Shown here in pieces: positions 34,351-42,481 of a DNA stretch of 64,000 nucleotides. The translations under genes and the position numbers were made by a program. Under the pieces are notes generated by a model, which saw nothing but the letters and a program-made list of their open reading frames with translations, searched no databases and was not told the DNA's origin. Within the stretch, counting starts at the first letter, position 1. Each line of letters opens with the position of its first letter. The DNA is from Cryobacterium cryoconiti (GTDB taxonomy: Bacteria > Actinomycetota > Actinomycetes > Actinomycetales > Microbacteriaceae): assembly GCF_004403065.1 (NCBI RefSeq), contig NZ_SOHA01000042.1, positions 1 through 64,000 of the forward strand, in the 5' to 3' direction.

Positions 34351-36567
34351 ATGACCGACACCCGCACCATGGCCCTCGAGATCCTGCGAAACCTGGTCGG
34401 GCGTGACGACGCCGACTTCCACGAGGGGCAGTTCGAGGCGATCGAGACCCTCGTCGACCAGCGCCGCCGGGCACTGGTCGTGCAGCGCACCGGATGGGGA
34501 AAGTCGGCGGTCTACTTCGTCGCCACGCTGCTGCTGCGCCGTCAGGGTGCCGGCCCGACCATCCTGGTGTCGCCGCTGCTCGCCCTGATGCGCGACCAGG
34601 TGGCCGCGGCCGCCCGCGCCGGGGTGCGCGCCGTGTCGATCAACTCCTCCAACCCGCACGAGTGGGCCGAGGTGCAGCAGCAGCTGCAGGACGACGAGGT
34701 TGACGTGCTGCTGGTGTCGCCGGAGCGGCTCAACAACCCGAAGTTCCGCGACGAGCAGCTCCCGGCGCTCCTGGCCCGGGTGGGTCTGCTCGTGGTGGAC
34801 GAGGCCCATTGCATCTCCGACTGGGGCCACGATTTTCGGCCCGACTACCGGCGCCTGCGCGACCTGATCGCCCAGATGCCCGCCGGCGTGCCGGTGCTGG
34901 CGACCACGGCCACGGCGAACAGCCGGGTGGTGACGGATGTCGCGGCGCAGCTGGTCTCGACAGGCTCGACCACCGGGGGCTCGCCGGTCTCGACAGGCTC
35001 GCCGGTCTCGACAGGCTCGACCACCGGGGGCTCGACCACCGAGGTGGTCACCATCCGCGGGCCGCTCGCCCGGGCCTCCCTGCGGCTGGGCGTGCTGCGC
35101 CTGCCCGACTCGCGCACCCGGCTGGCCTGGCTGCTCAGCCACATCGACGAGCTGCCGGGCAGCGGCATCATCTACACCCTCACCGTCTCGGCGGCGGAAG
35201 ACACCGCCCGGCTGCTGCGGGACGCGGGCCACCCGGTGCGCGCCTACACCGGGCAGACCGACACCGCTGAGCGGGAGGAATCCGAGGGCATGCTCAAGCG
35301 CAACGAGGTCAAGGCCCTCGTCGCCACCAGCGCCCTGGGCATGGGGTTCGACAAGCCCGACCTCGGCTTCGTGCTGCACCTGGGTGCCCCCTCCTCCCCC
35401 GTTGCCTATTACCAGCAGGTCGGCCGTGCCGGCCGCGCCACCGAGAACGCCGACGTGCTGCTGCTGCCCGGAGTCGAGGACGAAGACATCTGGCAGTACT
35501 TCGCCACGTCCTCGATGCCCAGCCAGCACAAGGCGGAGGCCGTGATCGGGGCTCTCACCGAGCACGGAGGTACCCCGCTGTCCACTCCCGCGCTCGAGGC
35601 CCGCGTCGACCTCAAGCGCAGCCCGCTGGAGCTGCTGCTCAAGGTGCTCGATGTGGACGGGGCTGTGCGCCGCGTCACCGGCGGCTGGGTGGCCACCGGG
35701 CAGCCCTGGTTCTACGACCGGGAACGTTACGAGCGCATCGCCGCCGCCCGGGTGAACGAGCAGCAGGCCATGCTCGACTACGAGCGCACCACCGGTTGCC
35801 GGATGGAATTCCTGCAGCGCGCGCTCGACGACGACACCGCGGTGCCCTGCGGACGCTGCGACAACTGCACCACAGTCTGGTTCCCCGGCGACGTGGCACC
35901 CGAGATGGCGACTGCCGCGGCCGCGTCACTCGACCGGGTCGGGGTGGCCATCGAGCCGCGCGCCCAGTGGCCCACCGGGGTGGCGAGCCTGGGCGTGAAT
36001 GTGCGCGGCAACATCCCGGCCGGTGAACGGATGCTGCCCGGCCGCGCCCTCGCCCGCCTCACCGACCTCGGTTGGGGCGGCCCGTTGCGCGACCTGTTCG
36101 CCACACAGACCGCAGATGCGCAGGCCTCCGGTGCGCCGGGCACGGATGCCCCGGCGAGCCCCGCCCTGATCCAGGCCTGCATCCGCGTGCTGGCGGAGTG
36201 GGGCTGGGACGAACGCCCGGCCGCAGTGGTCAGCGTGCCCTCGCGCCGGCATCCGGTGCTGGTCGAATCGGTGGCCCGGGCGTTCGCCGACGCGGGGCGC
36301 CTGCCCTGGCTCGGCTCGCTCGACCTCGTGAACGGCGGGCCCACCGGCACGGCGGGGGGCAACAGCGCCTACCGGCTCTCCAACGTCTGGGACCGCTTCG
36401 CGGTGGGGCCCGAGCTGGCGGCGGCCCTCGATGAGGTGCAGGGGCGGCCGATCCTGCTGGTCGACGACCTGGCCGACAGCCGTTGGACCCTCACGGTCGC
36501 GGGCCGTCTGCTTCGCCGGCAGGGAGTCGTCGCGGTGCTGCCGTTCGCGCTGGCGCTGAAGTCCTGA
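34351..36567 (+). CDS. RecQ-family ATP-dependent DNA helicase with PRTase-like C-terminus
   Basis: 738 residues. Helicase motifs: Q-motif region ADFHEGQFEAIE, motif I TGWGKSAVYF, motif II VDEAHCISDWGHDFR, motif III TTATAN, motif IV-VI with GMGFDKPDLGFVLH and QVGRAGR. Zinc-binding cysteines follow in the RQC region (CGRCDNC). The last 100 residues resemble a phosphoribosyltransferase (ILLVDDLADSRWT), seen in other actinobacterial RecQ-like proteins. It unwinds DNA in repair and recombination. Residues 202-231 are encoded by the dispersed repeat (VSTGSTTGG motifs), inserted in frame between helicase lobes. The start chosen is the ATG beginning MTDTRTMALEIL. Confidence 0.92.
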   Translation: MTDTRTMALEILRNLVGRDDADFHEGQFEAIETLVDQRRRALVVQRTGWGKSAVYFVATLLLRRQGAGPTILVSPLLALMRDQVAAAARAGVRAVSINSSNPHEWAEVQQQLQDDEVDVLLVSPERLNNPKFRDEQLPALLARVGLLVVDEAHCISDWGHDFRPDYRRLRDLIAQMPAGVPVLATTATANSRVVTDVAAQLVSTGSTTGGSPVSTGSPVSTGSTTGGSTTEVVTIRGPLARASLRLGVLRLPDSRTRLAWLLSHIDELPGSGIIYTLTVSAAEDTARLLRDAGHPVRAYTGQTDTAEREESEGMLKRNEVKALVATSALGMGFDKPDLGFVLHLGAPSSPVAYYQQVGRAGRATENADVLLLPGVEDEDIWQYFATSSMPSQHKAEAVIGALTEHGGTPLSTPALEARVDLKRSPLELLLKVLDVDGAVRRVTGGWVATGQPWFYDRERYERIAAARVNEQQAMLDYERTTGCRMEFLQRALDDDTAVPCGRCDNCTTVWFPGDVAPEMATAAAASLDRVGVAIEPRAQWPTGVASLGVNVRGNIPAGERMLPGRALARLTDLGWGGPLRDLFATQTADAQASGAPGTDAPASPALIQACIRVLAEWGWDERPAAVVSVPSRRHPVLVESVARAFADAGRLPWLGSLDLVNGGPTGTAGGNSAYRLSNVWDRFAVGPELAAALDEVQGRPILLVDDLADSRWTLTVAGRLLRRQGVVAVLPFALALKS
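34953..35040. repeat. Dispersed repeat copies inside the recQ coding sequence
   Basis: Three copies of GGTCTCGACAGGCTCG start at 34953, 34986 and 35004, with spacings of 33 and 18 bp, all multiples of three. The first and third extend to the full core ending CGACC. The core equals that of the arrays beside the HNH gene. It encodes a Ser/Thr/Gly-rich linker in RecQ, leaving the frame intact. Confidence 0.95.
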
Positions 36568-36579
36568 GCGGTCGAAGCG

Positions 36580-37599
36580 TCAGCGCACTGCGCGCAGTTT
36601 GACCGTGCGCCGCCGGCCGACCTCGTCGGCCACGGCTCCCCCGACCTCGCCGGCTTCGCCGCGGTGGGCCGCCTGCATCGACAATCGCACGAGATCCACG
36701 CCGCCGAGCCCCGGCCAGCCCTGCACGAGGTGGCGCCAGGCCGTCGGCACGGCGGCCAGCCCCCAGCGGGCGGCCGTCAGCGCTCCTGCGGTCGCCGCGA
36801 CGGCGTCGGTGTCTCCGCCGCCCCGGGCCGCCGCTTCGATCGCACGGCGCACCTGGCCGGCATCCGTGGCCCGGGCGTGCGTGATCGCCGACCAGGCGGC
36901 CTGCAGAGTCTGCACGACCCAACCGTTCCCCGGGAAGTCTGCGGGCCGTTTGTGCTCGGCATCGTCGAACCGGGCCGTCCACATCTCACGTCGCTCACTC
37001 GGCAGCGTCGGCAGCCCCGCTCGGATGTCCAACTCCCCCTCGAGCACAGCCTGCCGCAGGGCGAGCCCGAACAGTGCGCAGGCATCCGACGCATCGGTTT
37101 CGCAGTGGGTCAGCTCGCTGACCCGGCGCGCGGTCTCGGCCAGGGCGACCGGGTCGTCGAGATAGGCCAGCGCGACGGCCGCGGTCCGGAGCAGGGAGCC
37201 GTTGCCGGCGCTGCGTCCGTTGCGTTCGTGCTGTTCCCTGGCCGCGCGGCGCGCGCCGGCCGCGGTCGGCTCGCTGCCGGACAGCACGGCACCCAGCTGG
37301 GTCCCGGCATACGGCGCCGATTTCGCCCAGTTCACCCACTGGGCCACGATCTCGTTGAGCACGGACTCGTCTCGAAGGTCCCGGCCGGCCGCCGCCGCCA
37401 CCGCAAGCGGCACCGTCATTGCCGTGTAATCGGTCCATTCCCCGGGGGCCCAGTGGAATCCGCCGCCGCCGCGCATGCTGACCGGAGCGGTGTCGGGCAG
37501 CGGTCCGGCGAATTCGTAGCCTGCCCCGAGGGCGTCCCCGCAGGCCAGCCCGAGGAGAACCCCGGCCGATCGGTCATGTTGGGCGGCGGTGAGATTCAT
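36580..37599 (-). CDS. ADP-ribosylglycohydrolase-family protein with altered metal motif
   Basis: 339 residues. The family fold is clear: GVLLGLACGDALGAGYEF at the N-terminus, GNGSLLRTA, ALTHCETDASDAC-type block near the middle (SELTHCETDASDACALF) and GGDTDAVAATAGAL. These enzymes remove ADP-ribose from proteins or small molecules using two Mg2+. The conserved first metal motif, normally WTDDT, reads WTDYT (Asp57, Tyr58), a one-base change from GAC to TAC. Activity may be reduced or changed. GAAGGAG lies upstream of the ATG. The 3' end is 12 bp from the converging recQ gene. Confidence 0.9.
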   Translation of the reverse strand: MNLTAAQHDRSAGVLLGLACGDALGAGYEFAGPLPDTAPVSMRGGGGFHWAPGEWTDYTAMTVPLAVAAAAGRDLRDESVLNEIVAQWVNWAKSAPYAGTQLGAVLSGSEPTAAGARRAAREQHERNGRSAGNGSLLRTAAVALAYLDDPVALAETARRVSELTHCETDASDACALFGLALRQAVLEGELDIRAGLPTLPSERREMWTARFDDAEHKRPADFPGNGWVVQTLQAAWSAITHARATDAGQVRRAIEAAARGGGDTDAVAATAGALTAARWGLAAVPTAWRHLVQGWPGLGGVDLVRLSMQAAHRGEAGEVGGAVADEVGRRRTVKLRAVR

Positions 37600-37770
37600 G
37601 CGGGCTCCTTCGAGTGGGGCCGAGCGTAGGTCTGAGAGAGGATCGAGAACGGGCAGAAGAGGGGGCGGTGACGAGGGCGGTTCCGGTGTCGACAGTGAGC
37701 CCGCAGGCCTCGCGCAGCCTATTGCGAGGCGGAAGCCCGAACAAGGGTGTTGACATCAGCCCGACCGATG

Positions 37771-37787
37771 TGACGCACGGTGTCACG
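37771..37787. promoter_or_regulatory. Candidate operator of the amino-acid ABC transporter
   Basis: GTGAC-N7-GTCAC is a short dyad about 93 bp before the solute-binding-protein start, 14 bp downstream of a TTGACA (37751-37756). The surrounding 280-bp gap (37600-37879) holds no other convincing gene. Confidence 0.35.
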
Positions 37788-37879
37788 GGAATACTGACCG
37801 GCACACACTCCTTGTTAGTCTTCGGACGTCGCTTTTCGGCGATGGATACGCACCTGCAACCTCGGTTAGGCCAGAAACA

Positions 37880-38689
37880 ATGAAGCTCAAGATCATGTCG
37901 GCGGTACTTCTCACAGCGCTCACCGTGTCGCTGGCCGGCTGCTCCGCCGCCGACACCGATGACACGACCACCACCGGCGCCGACACCTCGCTGTCCTCCG
38001 TGACGGATGCGGGAGTGCTCACCGTCGGCACCGAGGGCACGTACCGCCCGTTCACCTTCCACGAGGGTGGCTCCGGCGCGCTGACCGGCTACGACGTCGA
38101 GATCATCGAGGCCGTCGCAGCCGAGCTCGGCGTCAAGGTCAAATTCGAGGAAACCCAGTGGGACGGCATCTTCGCCGGCCTCGAGGCCGGGCGCTTCGAC
38201 GTCATCGCCAACCAGGTCACGGCCACGCCGGAACGCGTCGCGAAGTACGACTTCTCGACCCCGTACACCGTCTCGACCGGCGTCATCGTCGTGAAGAGCG
38301 ACAACACGTCGATCACCTCCTTCAAGTCCCTCTCCGGCAAGACCACGGCCCAGTCGCTCACCAGCAACTGGAACACCCTCGCCACCGAGAGCGGAGCCAA
38401 CGTTCAGGCCGTCGAGGGCTGGGCCCAGTCGGTCGCCCTGGTCGAACAGGGCCGCGTCGACGCGACCGTGAACGACAACCTGACCTTCCTCGACTACCAG
38501 AAGCAGACCGGTGCCGCCGGCCTCAAGGTCGCCGCGAACACCGATGAGAAGTCCGCGACATCCTTCGCGTTCGTCAAGGGCAGCACGGCGCTCACGGATG
38601 CCGTCGACGGCGCCCTCGAGAAGCTCGCCGCCGCCGGCACCCTGACGTCGATCTCGGAGAAGTACTTCGGGTCCGACGTCTCCAAGTAA
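37880..38689 (+). CDS. Amino-acid ABC transporter substrate-binding lipoprotein
   Basis: 269 residues. The signal peptide ends in a lipobox LAGC with Cys21 for lipid attachment. The mature protein is a family 3 solute-binding protein for polar amino acids (TVGTEGTYRPFTFHE, GYDVEIIEAVAAELG, GIFAGLEAGRFDVIANQVT). It resembles cystine or glutamine binders; the ligand is inference. It is followed 12 bp downstream by the permease and then the ATPase, a complete importer. Confidence 0.93.
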   Translation: MKLKIMSAVLLTALTVSLAGCSAADTDDTTTTGADTSLSSVTDAGVLTVGTEGTYRPFTFHEGGSGALTGYDVEIIEAVAAELGVKVKFEETQWDGIFAGLEAGRFDVIANQVTATPERVAKYDFSTPYTVSTGVIVVKSDNTSITSFKSLSGKTTAQSLTSNWNTLATESGANVQAVEGWAQSVALVEQGRVDATVNDNLTFLDYQKQTGAAGLKVAANTDEKSATSFAFVKGSTALTDAVDGALEKLAAAGTLTSISEKYFGSDVSK

Positions 38690-38701
38690 CCCGTCCCAGC
38701 C

Positions 38702-39370
38702 ATGAACCAATCTGCCTGGGACCTTTTCTGGTCCTCGCTGGGCCCCATGGTGCAGGGGGCGATCCTCGGCACGATCCCGCTGGCCCTCGCCTCGTTCGCG
38801 ATCGGGCTGACTCTCGCGTTGGGACTAGCACTGATGCGTCTGTCCCGGCTTGGGTGGGTGTCCGGCATCGCCCGGGTCTACATCTCGATCGTGCGCGGCA
38901 CGCCTCTGCTGGTGCAGCTGTTCGTGATCTTCTACGGCCTGCCCTCGGTGGGCATCGTGATCGATCCGTGGCCGAGCGCCGTGATCGCGTTCTCGCTCAA
39001 CGTCGGCGGCTACGCCGCCGAGGTGATTCGGGCGGCGATCCTCTCCGTGCCCAAGGGCCAGTGGGAGGCCGCGTACATGATCGGCATGTCGCATCGGCGG
39101 GCGCTGACCCGCATCATCCTGCCGCAGGCCGCCCGGGTGTCGGTGCCGCCGCTGTCGAACACCTTCATCAGCCTGGTCAAGGACACCTCCCTGGCGTCGG
39201 TGATCCTGGTCACCGAGCTGTTCCGCGAGGCGCAGCAGGTAGCTGCCTTCAGTTCGGAGTTCATGCTGCTCTACCTCGAGGCCGCCCTGATCTACTGGGT
39301 GATCTGCCTGGCCCTGTCCTCGGTGCAGAGCGTTCTCGAAAAGCGATTGGACCGCTATGTCGCCCACTGA
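38702..39370 (+). CDS. Amino-acid ABC transporter permease
   Basis: 222 residues with five or so membrane helices and the HisM/QEGA-type EAA loop (EAAYMIGMSHRRALTRIILP). The family usually forms a homodimer when a single permease is encoded, as here. Start ATG lies 12 bp after the lipoprotein gene. Its 3' end overlaps the ATPase gene by 14 bp. Confidence 0.94.
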   Translation: MNQSAWDLFWSSLGPMVQGAILGTIPLALASFAIGLTLALGLALMRLSRLGWVSGIARVYISIVRGTPLLVQLFVIFYGLPSVGIVIDPWPSAVIAFSLNVGGYAAEVIRAAILSVPKGQWEAAYMIGMSHRRALTRIILPQAARVSVPPLSNTFISLVKDTSLASVILVTELFREAQQVAAFSSEFMLLYLEAALIYWVICLALSSVQSVLEKRLDRYVAH

Positions 39371-40181
39371 CCCGATTGACCCGACCGATCCGGCCGGCCC
39401 GACGGCCCCGGATGCCGCGGCGCAATCCGACGCCCTGCTCCGCGTGCGCGGATTGAAGAAGAGCTTCGGCCCGAACCAGGTTCTGCAGTCCATCGAACTG
39501 ACCGTGGGTAGAGGCCAGGTGCTCGCGCTGATCGGCCCCTCGGGCTCCGGCAAGACCACGATCCTGCGCTGCCTGAACGGCCTGGAGCTGGCCGACGGCG
39601 GCACGATCGACGTCGCCGGCGAGGTGTCGCTCGACTTCGGCACTCCCCCGACGAAGAAGCAGCTGGCGGCCCTGCGCGACCGGTCGGCCATGGTCTTCCA
39701 GCACTACAACCTGTTCCCGCACAAGACCGTGCTGGAGAACGTGCTGGAGGGGCCCGTCGTGGTGCAGCGACGCCCGAAAGACGAGGTCACGGCGGAGGCG
39801 CTCGCCCTGCTCGACCGCGTTGGACTCAGTTCCAAGAGGGACAGCTACCCGTTCGAGCTCTCCGGCGGCCAGCAGCAGCGCGTGGGCATCGTGCGCGCGC
39901 TCGCCCTGCGCCCGCAGCTGCTGCTCTTCGACGAGCCCACCTCGTCGCTCGACCCGGAACTCGTCGGCGACGTGCTGCGCCTGATCAAGGAACTGGCCCT
40001 GGAGGGCTGGAGCATGGTGATCGTGACCCACGAACTCGAATTCGCCCGGGAGGTGGCCACCGAGGTGGCTTTCGTCGACGGCGGCCGGATCGTGGAGCAC
40101 GGCGACCCGAAACAGGTGCTGCGCCACCCGAAAGAGGAACGCACCCGGCAGTTCCTGCACCGACTGCTGTTCCCCTTCTAG
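39357..40181 (+). CDS. Amino-acid ABC transporter ATP-binding protein
   Basis: 274 residues. Walker A GPSGSGKTTI, Q-loop VFQHYNLFPH, signature LSGGQQQRVGIVRAL, Walker B LLLFDEPTSSLD and switch His in VTHELEF are all intact. The family (GlnQ/TcyN type) powers uptake of polar amino acids. Its ATG is inside the permease gene, in another frame. The N-terminus has about 20 extra residues rich in Pro, Thr and Asp. Confidence 0.95.
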   Translation: MSPTDPIDPTDPAGPTAPDAAAQSDALLRVRGLKKSFGPNQVLQSIELTVGRGQVLALIGPSGSGKTTILRCLNGLELADGGTIDVAGEVSLDFGTPPTKKQLAALRDRSAMVFQHYNLFPHKTVLENVLEGPVVVQRRPKDEVTAEALALLDRVGLSSKRDSYPFELSGGQQQRVGIVRALALRPQLLLFDEPTSSLDPELVGDVLRLIKELALEGWSMVIVTHELEFAREVATEVAFVDGGRIVEHGDPKQVLRHPKEERTRQFLHRLLFPF

Positions 40182-40190
40182 GTTCGCATC

Positions 40191-40238
40191 CAGGTGTGGG
40201 GGCCGACCTCGCCGTGCAGCGGCTCAGCCCCTCACCTG
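40191..40238. terminator. Long-loop inverted repeat between converging ABC and terC genes
   Basis: CAGGTG-T-GGGG and CCCC-T-CACCTG face each other across the 61-bp gap. The loop is long and there is no T-tract, so terminator function is only suggested by position. Confidence 0.4.
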
Positions 40239-40242
40239 TATG

Positions 40243-41271
40243 TCAGCTCGTGCGCTCAGAGTCGGACTGATCCGCCGGCTCGGACTCGGGCTGATCCGCT
40301 GCCCGGAGGGAGCCGGCGTGAGCTCGCGCAGTGGGATCCTTGCGCGTCTTGATCAGGCTTGCGACCGTGGTCACGGTCAGGACCACACCGATGACGATGA
40401 GGCTGAGGTTCGTGCTGATCTCGGGCACGCGGTCGTCCAGACCGTGTCCCCAGTGCAGAACGAGCTTCACACCGATGAAGGCCAGGATCAGGGACAGGCC
40501 GGTCGACAGGTAGACCAGCCGGTCGAGGAGTCCCTTGACGAGGAAGAACAGCGCCCGGAGCCCGAGGAGTGCGAAGGCGTTGGCGGTGAAGACGATGTAC
40601 GCCTCGTCGGTGATTCCGAAGATCGCCGGGATCGAGTCGAGTGCGAACAGAAGGTCGGTGCTGCCGATCGCGATCAGAACGATGAACAGCGGCGTCACCG
40701 CGCGGCGGCCGGCGCTGCGGGTGAACATTCGACCGTCGACATAGTCGTCGGTCACGGTCAGGCCCCGACGGGCCACCCGAACTAGCACGTTGTCCTGCAC
40801 GTCGGGGTCGACGTCGCGGTGCCGGTACAGCTGCACGGCCGTGAAGATCAGCACCAGACCGAAGATCAGGAACATGAAGGAGAACAGCGAGAGCAGGGCG
40901 GCGCCCAGCGCGATGAAGATCCCTCGCAGAATCAGTGCGAGCACGATCCCGAAAATGAGGACCTTCTGCTGGTACTTTTCCGGCACGGCGAAGGTCGACA
41001 TGATGATCACGAAGACGAAGAGGTTGTCGATGGACAGGCTCTTCTCGACGATGTACCCGGCGAAGTACTCCGCGCCGAAGCCCCAGCCCACCTGCGCCGC
41101 GAAAACGAGGCCGAACAGGATGGCGACCGCGATGTACAGCACCGAGGAGAGTGCGGCCTCCCTAAATTTGACGACGTGCGGCCGAGCCATGGCCAGGCCC
41201 AGGTCCAGCGCGAGCAGACCGAGAATGAGTGCGATTGTGAGCGTCCAGCGGAGCGCAGTTACTTCCAGCAA
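40243..41271 (-). CDS. TerC-family integral membrane protein (first copy)
   Basis: 342 residues from a TTG start with GGAAGG 6 bp upstream. Seven to nine membrane helices with TerC signatures: KSLSIDNLFVFVIIMSTF with the conserved Asp, and LFALDSIPAIFGITDEAYIVF, then NAFALLGLRALFF. The C-terminal 30 residues are Ser/Asp/Glu-rich. TerC/Alx proteins export manganese or help metallate secreted proteins. A second TerC gene lies 2.3 kb away. This copy lacks the riboswitch of the other and instead has a palindrome over its -10. Confidence 0.93.
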   Translation of the reverse strand: MLEVTALRWTLTIALILGLLALDLGLAMARPHVVKFREAALSSVLYIAVAILFGLVFAAQVGWGFGAEYFAGYIVEKSLSIDNLFVFVIIMSTFAVPEKYQQKVLIFGIVLALILRGIFIALGAALLSLFSFMFLIFGLVLIFTAVQLYRHRDVDPDVQDNVLVRVARRGLTVTDDYVDGRMFTRSAGRRAVTPLFIVLIAIGSTDLLFALDSIPAIFGITDEAYIVFTANAFALLGLRALFFLVKGLLDRLVYLSTGLSLILAFIGVKLVLHWGHGLDDRVPEISTNLSLIVIGVVLTVTTVASLIKTRKDPTARAHAGSLRAADQPESEPADQSDSERTS

Positions 41272-41310
41272 CTGTGACCTTCCTGTCAGATCCTCAGTGA
41301 GGATTTTTGG

Positions 41311-41335
41311 TCTGGCCCCAATAGTAGGGACCAGA
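41311..41335 (-). promoter_or_regulatory. Palindromic operator over the -10 of the first terC
   Basis: Nine-base arms TCTGGCCCC (41311) and, in inverse, TCTGGTCCC, with one mismatch, surround AATAGTA. On the minus strand the centre reads TACTAT, a good -10. A repressor bound here would block transcription. The -35 is not clear. Confidence 0.5.
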
Positions 41336-41425
41336 TTTGTGATTGCGTAACTTGGATTCGTGAGCCGGAAGGGTGGAGCGGCCTGCCCTGCTGATTCTCC
41401 AGCCCGGCAGCACTATTCTTTTCCA

Positions 41426-42118
41426 GTGACTTCAACAGCGATTTCTACGGTGGCCTCCGACTCCTCATCGCCCTCCGCCCTCCGACGCCTCTCCGGTCTG
41501 CTCCGGATCGGGATGGGCCTGCTGCTGTTCGCGAGCATCGCCACCCAGGTCACCGACCAGATCTGGAACGACGCCTTCGTGGCCACCGAGTACTTCGGTT
41601 ATTTCACGATCCAGTCGAGCCTGATGAACGTGGTCGTCCTGCTCGTCGGGGGTTCCCTCGCCTTGCGCAGTCGTGTCGATCCCGAACTTCTCACCACGGT
41701 GCGGATGTCGGTCCTCACGTACATGGTCGTCACCGGGGTCGTGTACAACGCGCTGCTGCGCAATGTGGTTTCCGACGGCTTCATCGGCGTCGGCTGGCCC
41801 AACGAGGTACTCCACGTGTGGGCGCCGATCTTCATCGCCCTGGACTGGGTTCTCTCGCCGGGGCGACCCGCCGTGGCGTGGAAGCGTCTCGGCTTCGCCC
41901 TGATCTACCCCGTTCTCTGGGTGGTTTACGCCCTGGTGCGTGGAACGACGACCGGCTTCTACACCTACCCGTTCCTCGACCCTGCCCAACCCGGCGGTTT
42001 CACCGCGGTGGCGCTGTACGTGCTCGGTATCGCGGTCTTCATCGCCGGCCTGGCCGCGGCCGCGATCGCCGCCAGCCGCCTGCGGGCCCGGGCTCTGGAG
42101 GCCGAGCCGGCGTCCTGA
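41426..42118 (+). CDS. Pr6Pr-family membrane protein
   Basis: 230 residues from a GTG start, with TATTCT exactly 6 bases upstream; a longer in-frame ATG start (41360) lies before this promoter element and is unlikely. Six hydrophobic helices. FTIQSSLMNVVVLLVGG, GVVYNALLR, WPNEVLHVWAPIFIALDW and FYTYPFLDP match the Pr6Pr family of actinobacterial membrane proteins (distant FAR-17a/AIG1 relatives). Function is unknown. Almost the whole gene is covered on the other strand by the open tail of an HTH reading frame, which is most likely not translated. Confidence 0.87.
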   Translation: MTSTAISTVASDSSSPSALRRLSGLLRIGMGLLLFASIATQVTDQIWNDAFVATEYFGYFTIQSSLMNVVVLLVGGSLALRSRVDPELLTTVRMSVLTYMVVTGVVYNALLRNVVSDGFIGVGWPNEVLHVWAPIFIALDWVLSPGRPAVAWKRLGFALIYPVLWVVYALVRGTTTGFYTYPFLDPAQPGGFTAVALYVLGIAVFIAGLAAAAIAASRLRARALEAEPAS

Positions 42119-42481
42119 TCCGCGCCCGCGGTCATCCGGCTGCGGCACCGCGGACGAGAGCGTGGTGAACACGGCGATCATCTCGTCCACGCTGTGCGAG
42201 GCGGTCGACGGATGCCGGAACGGCCGCTTTCGCTCGAGGCTGTAGTGGTTGCGCCGGCCCACCCGCTCCCGGCGGATGTACCCGGCCTCGACCAGGTCGG
42301 CCGTGATGCTGAGTGCCGCCCGCGACGACACCCCCACCGTGTCCGCGAGCTCCTGCACCCGCGCATCGGGGTTGTCCGCGATGGCGAGGAGCAGGTGGGC
42401 GTGGTGGGTGAGGAATGTCCACGGCTTGCCGGGGGCATCCGTCGCCGGGGTCTGAGGTTCGATTGTTGGCAGCTCGGTCAT
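41465..42481 (-). CDS. HTH (MarR/ArsR-like) regulator with run-on reading frame
   Basis: The first 110 residues or so are a credible winged-helix regulator: TFLTHHAHLLLAIADNPDAR, QELADTVGVSSRAALSITAD, LVEAGYIRRERVGRRNHYSL. The ATG overlaps the stop of the second terC (ATGA), so it is translated with that gene and may respond to it. Beyond about residue 115 the frame continues another 220 codons antisense to the Pr6Pr gene, with Gly/Arg/Asp/His-rich sequence unlike any protein. A shift of one base near 42150 would end the protein at 42132. The N-terminal domain is sound; the 3' end is not. Confidence 0.6.
   Translation of the reverse strand: MTELPTIEPQTPATDAPGKPWTFLTHHAHLLLAIADNPDARVQELADTVGVSSRAALSITADLVEAGYIRRERVGRRNHYSLERKRPFRHPSTASHSVDEMIAVFTTLSSAVPQPDDRGRGSGRRLGLQSPGPQAAGGDRGRGQAGDEDRDTEHVQRHRGETAGLGRVEERVGVEAGRRSTHQGVNHPENGVDQGEAETLPRHGGSPRRENPVQGDEDRRPHVEYLVGPADADEAVGNHIAQQRVVHDPGDDHVREDRHPHRGEKFGIDTTAQGEGTPDEQDDHVHQARLDREITEVLGGHEGVVPDLVGDLGGDAREQQQAHPDPEQTGEASEGGGR

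Noticed and set aside
37614-37883. 89-codon plus-strand frame before the ABC transporter
   Set aside because: No ribosome-binding site, no similarity, and it runs through the likely promoter region.
39385-39400. Thr/Asp/Pro repeat at the ATPase N-terminus as a possible frameshift
   Set aside because: The frame is continuous from the overlapping ATG into the ABC domain, so a short disordered start is the simpler reading.
41290-41308. Hairpin ATCCTCA-G-TGAGGAT followed by T5 read as a plus-strand terminator
   Set aside because: No plus-strand gene ends upstream of it; it lies in the leader of the minus-strand terC, so termination in that sense has no transcript to act on.
41272-41400. Second yybP-ykoY riboswitch in front of the first terC
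   Set aside because: There is no GGGGAGTA motif and no closing P1 helix; only a palindrome over the -10 is visible.
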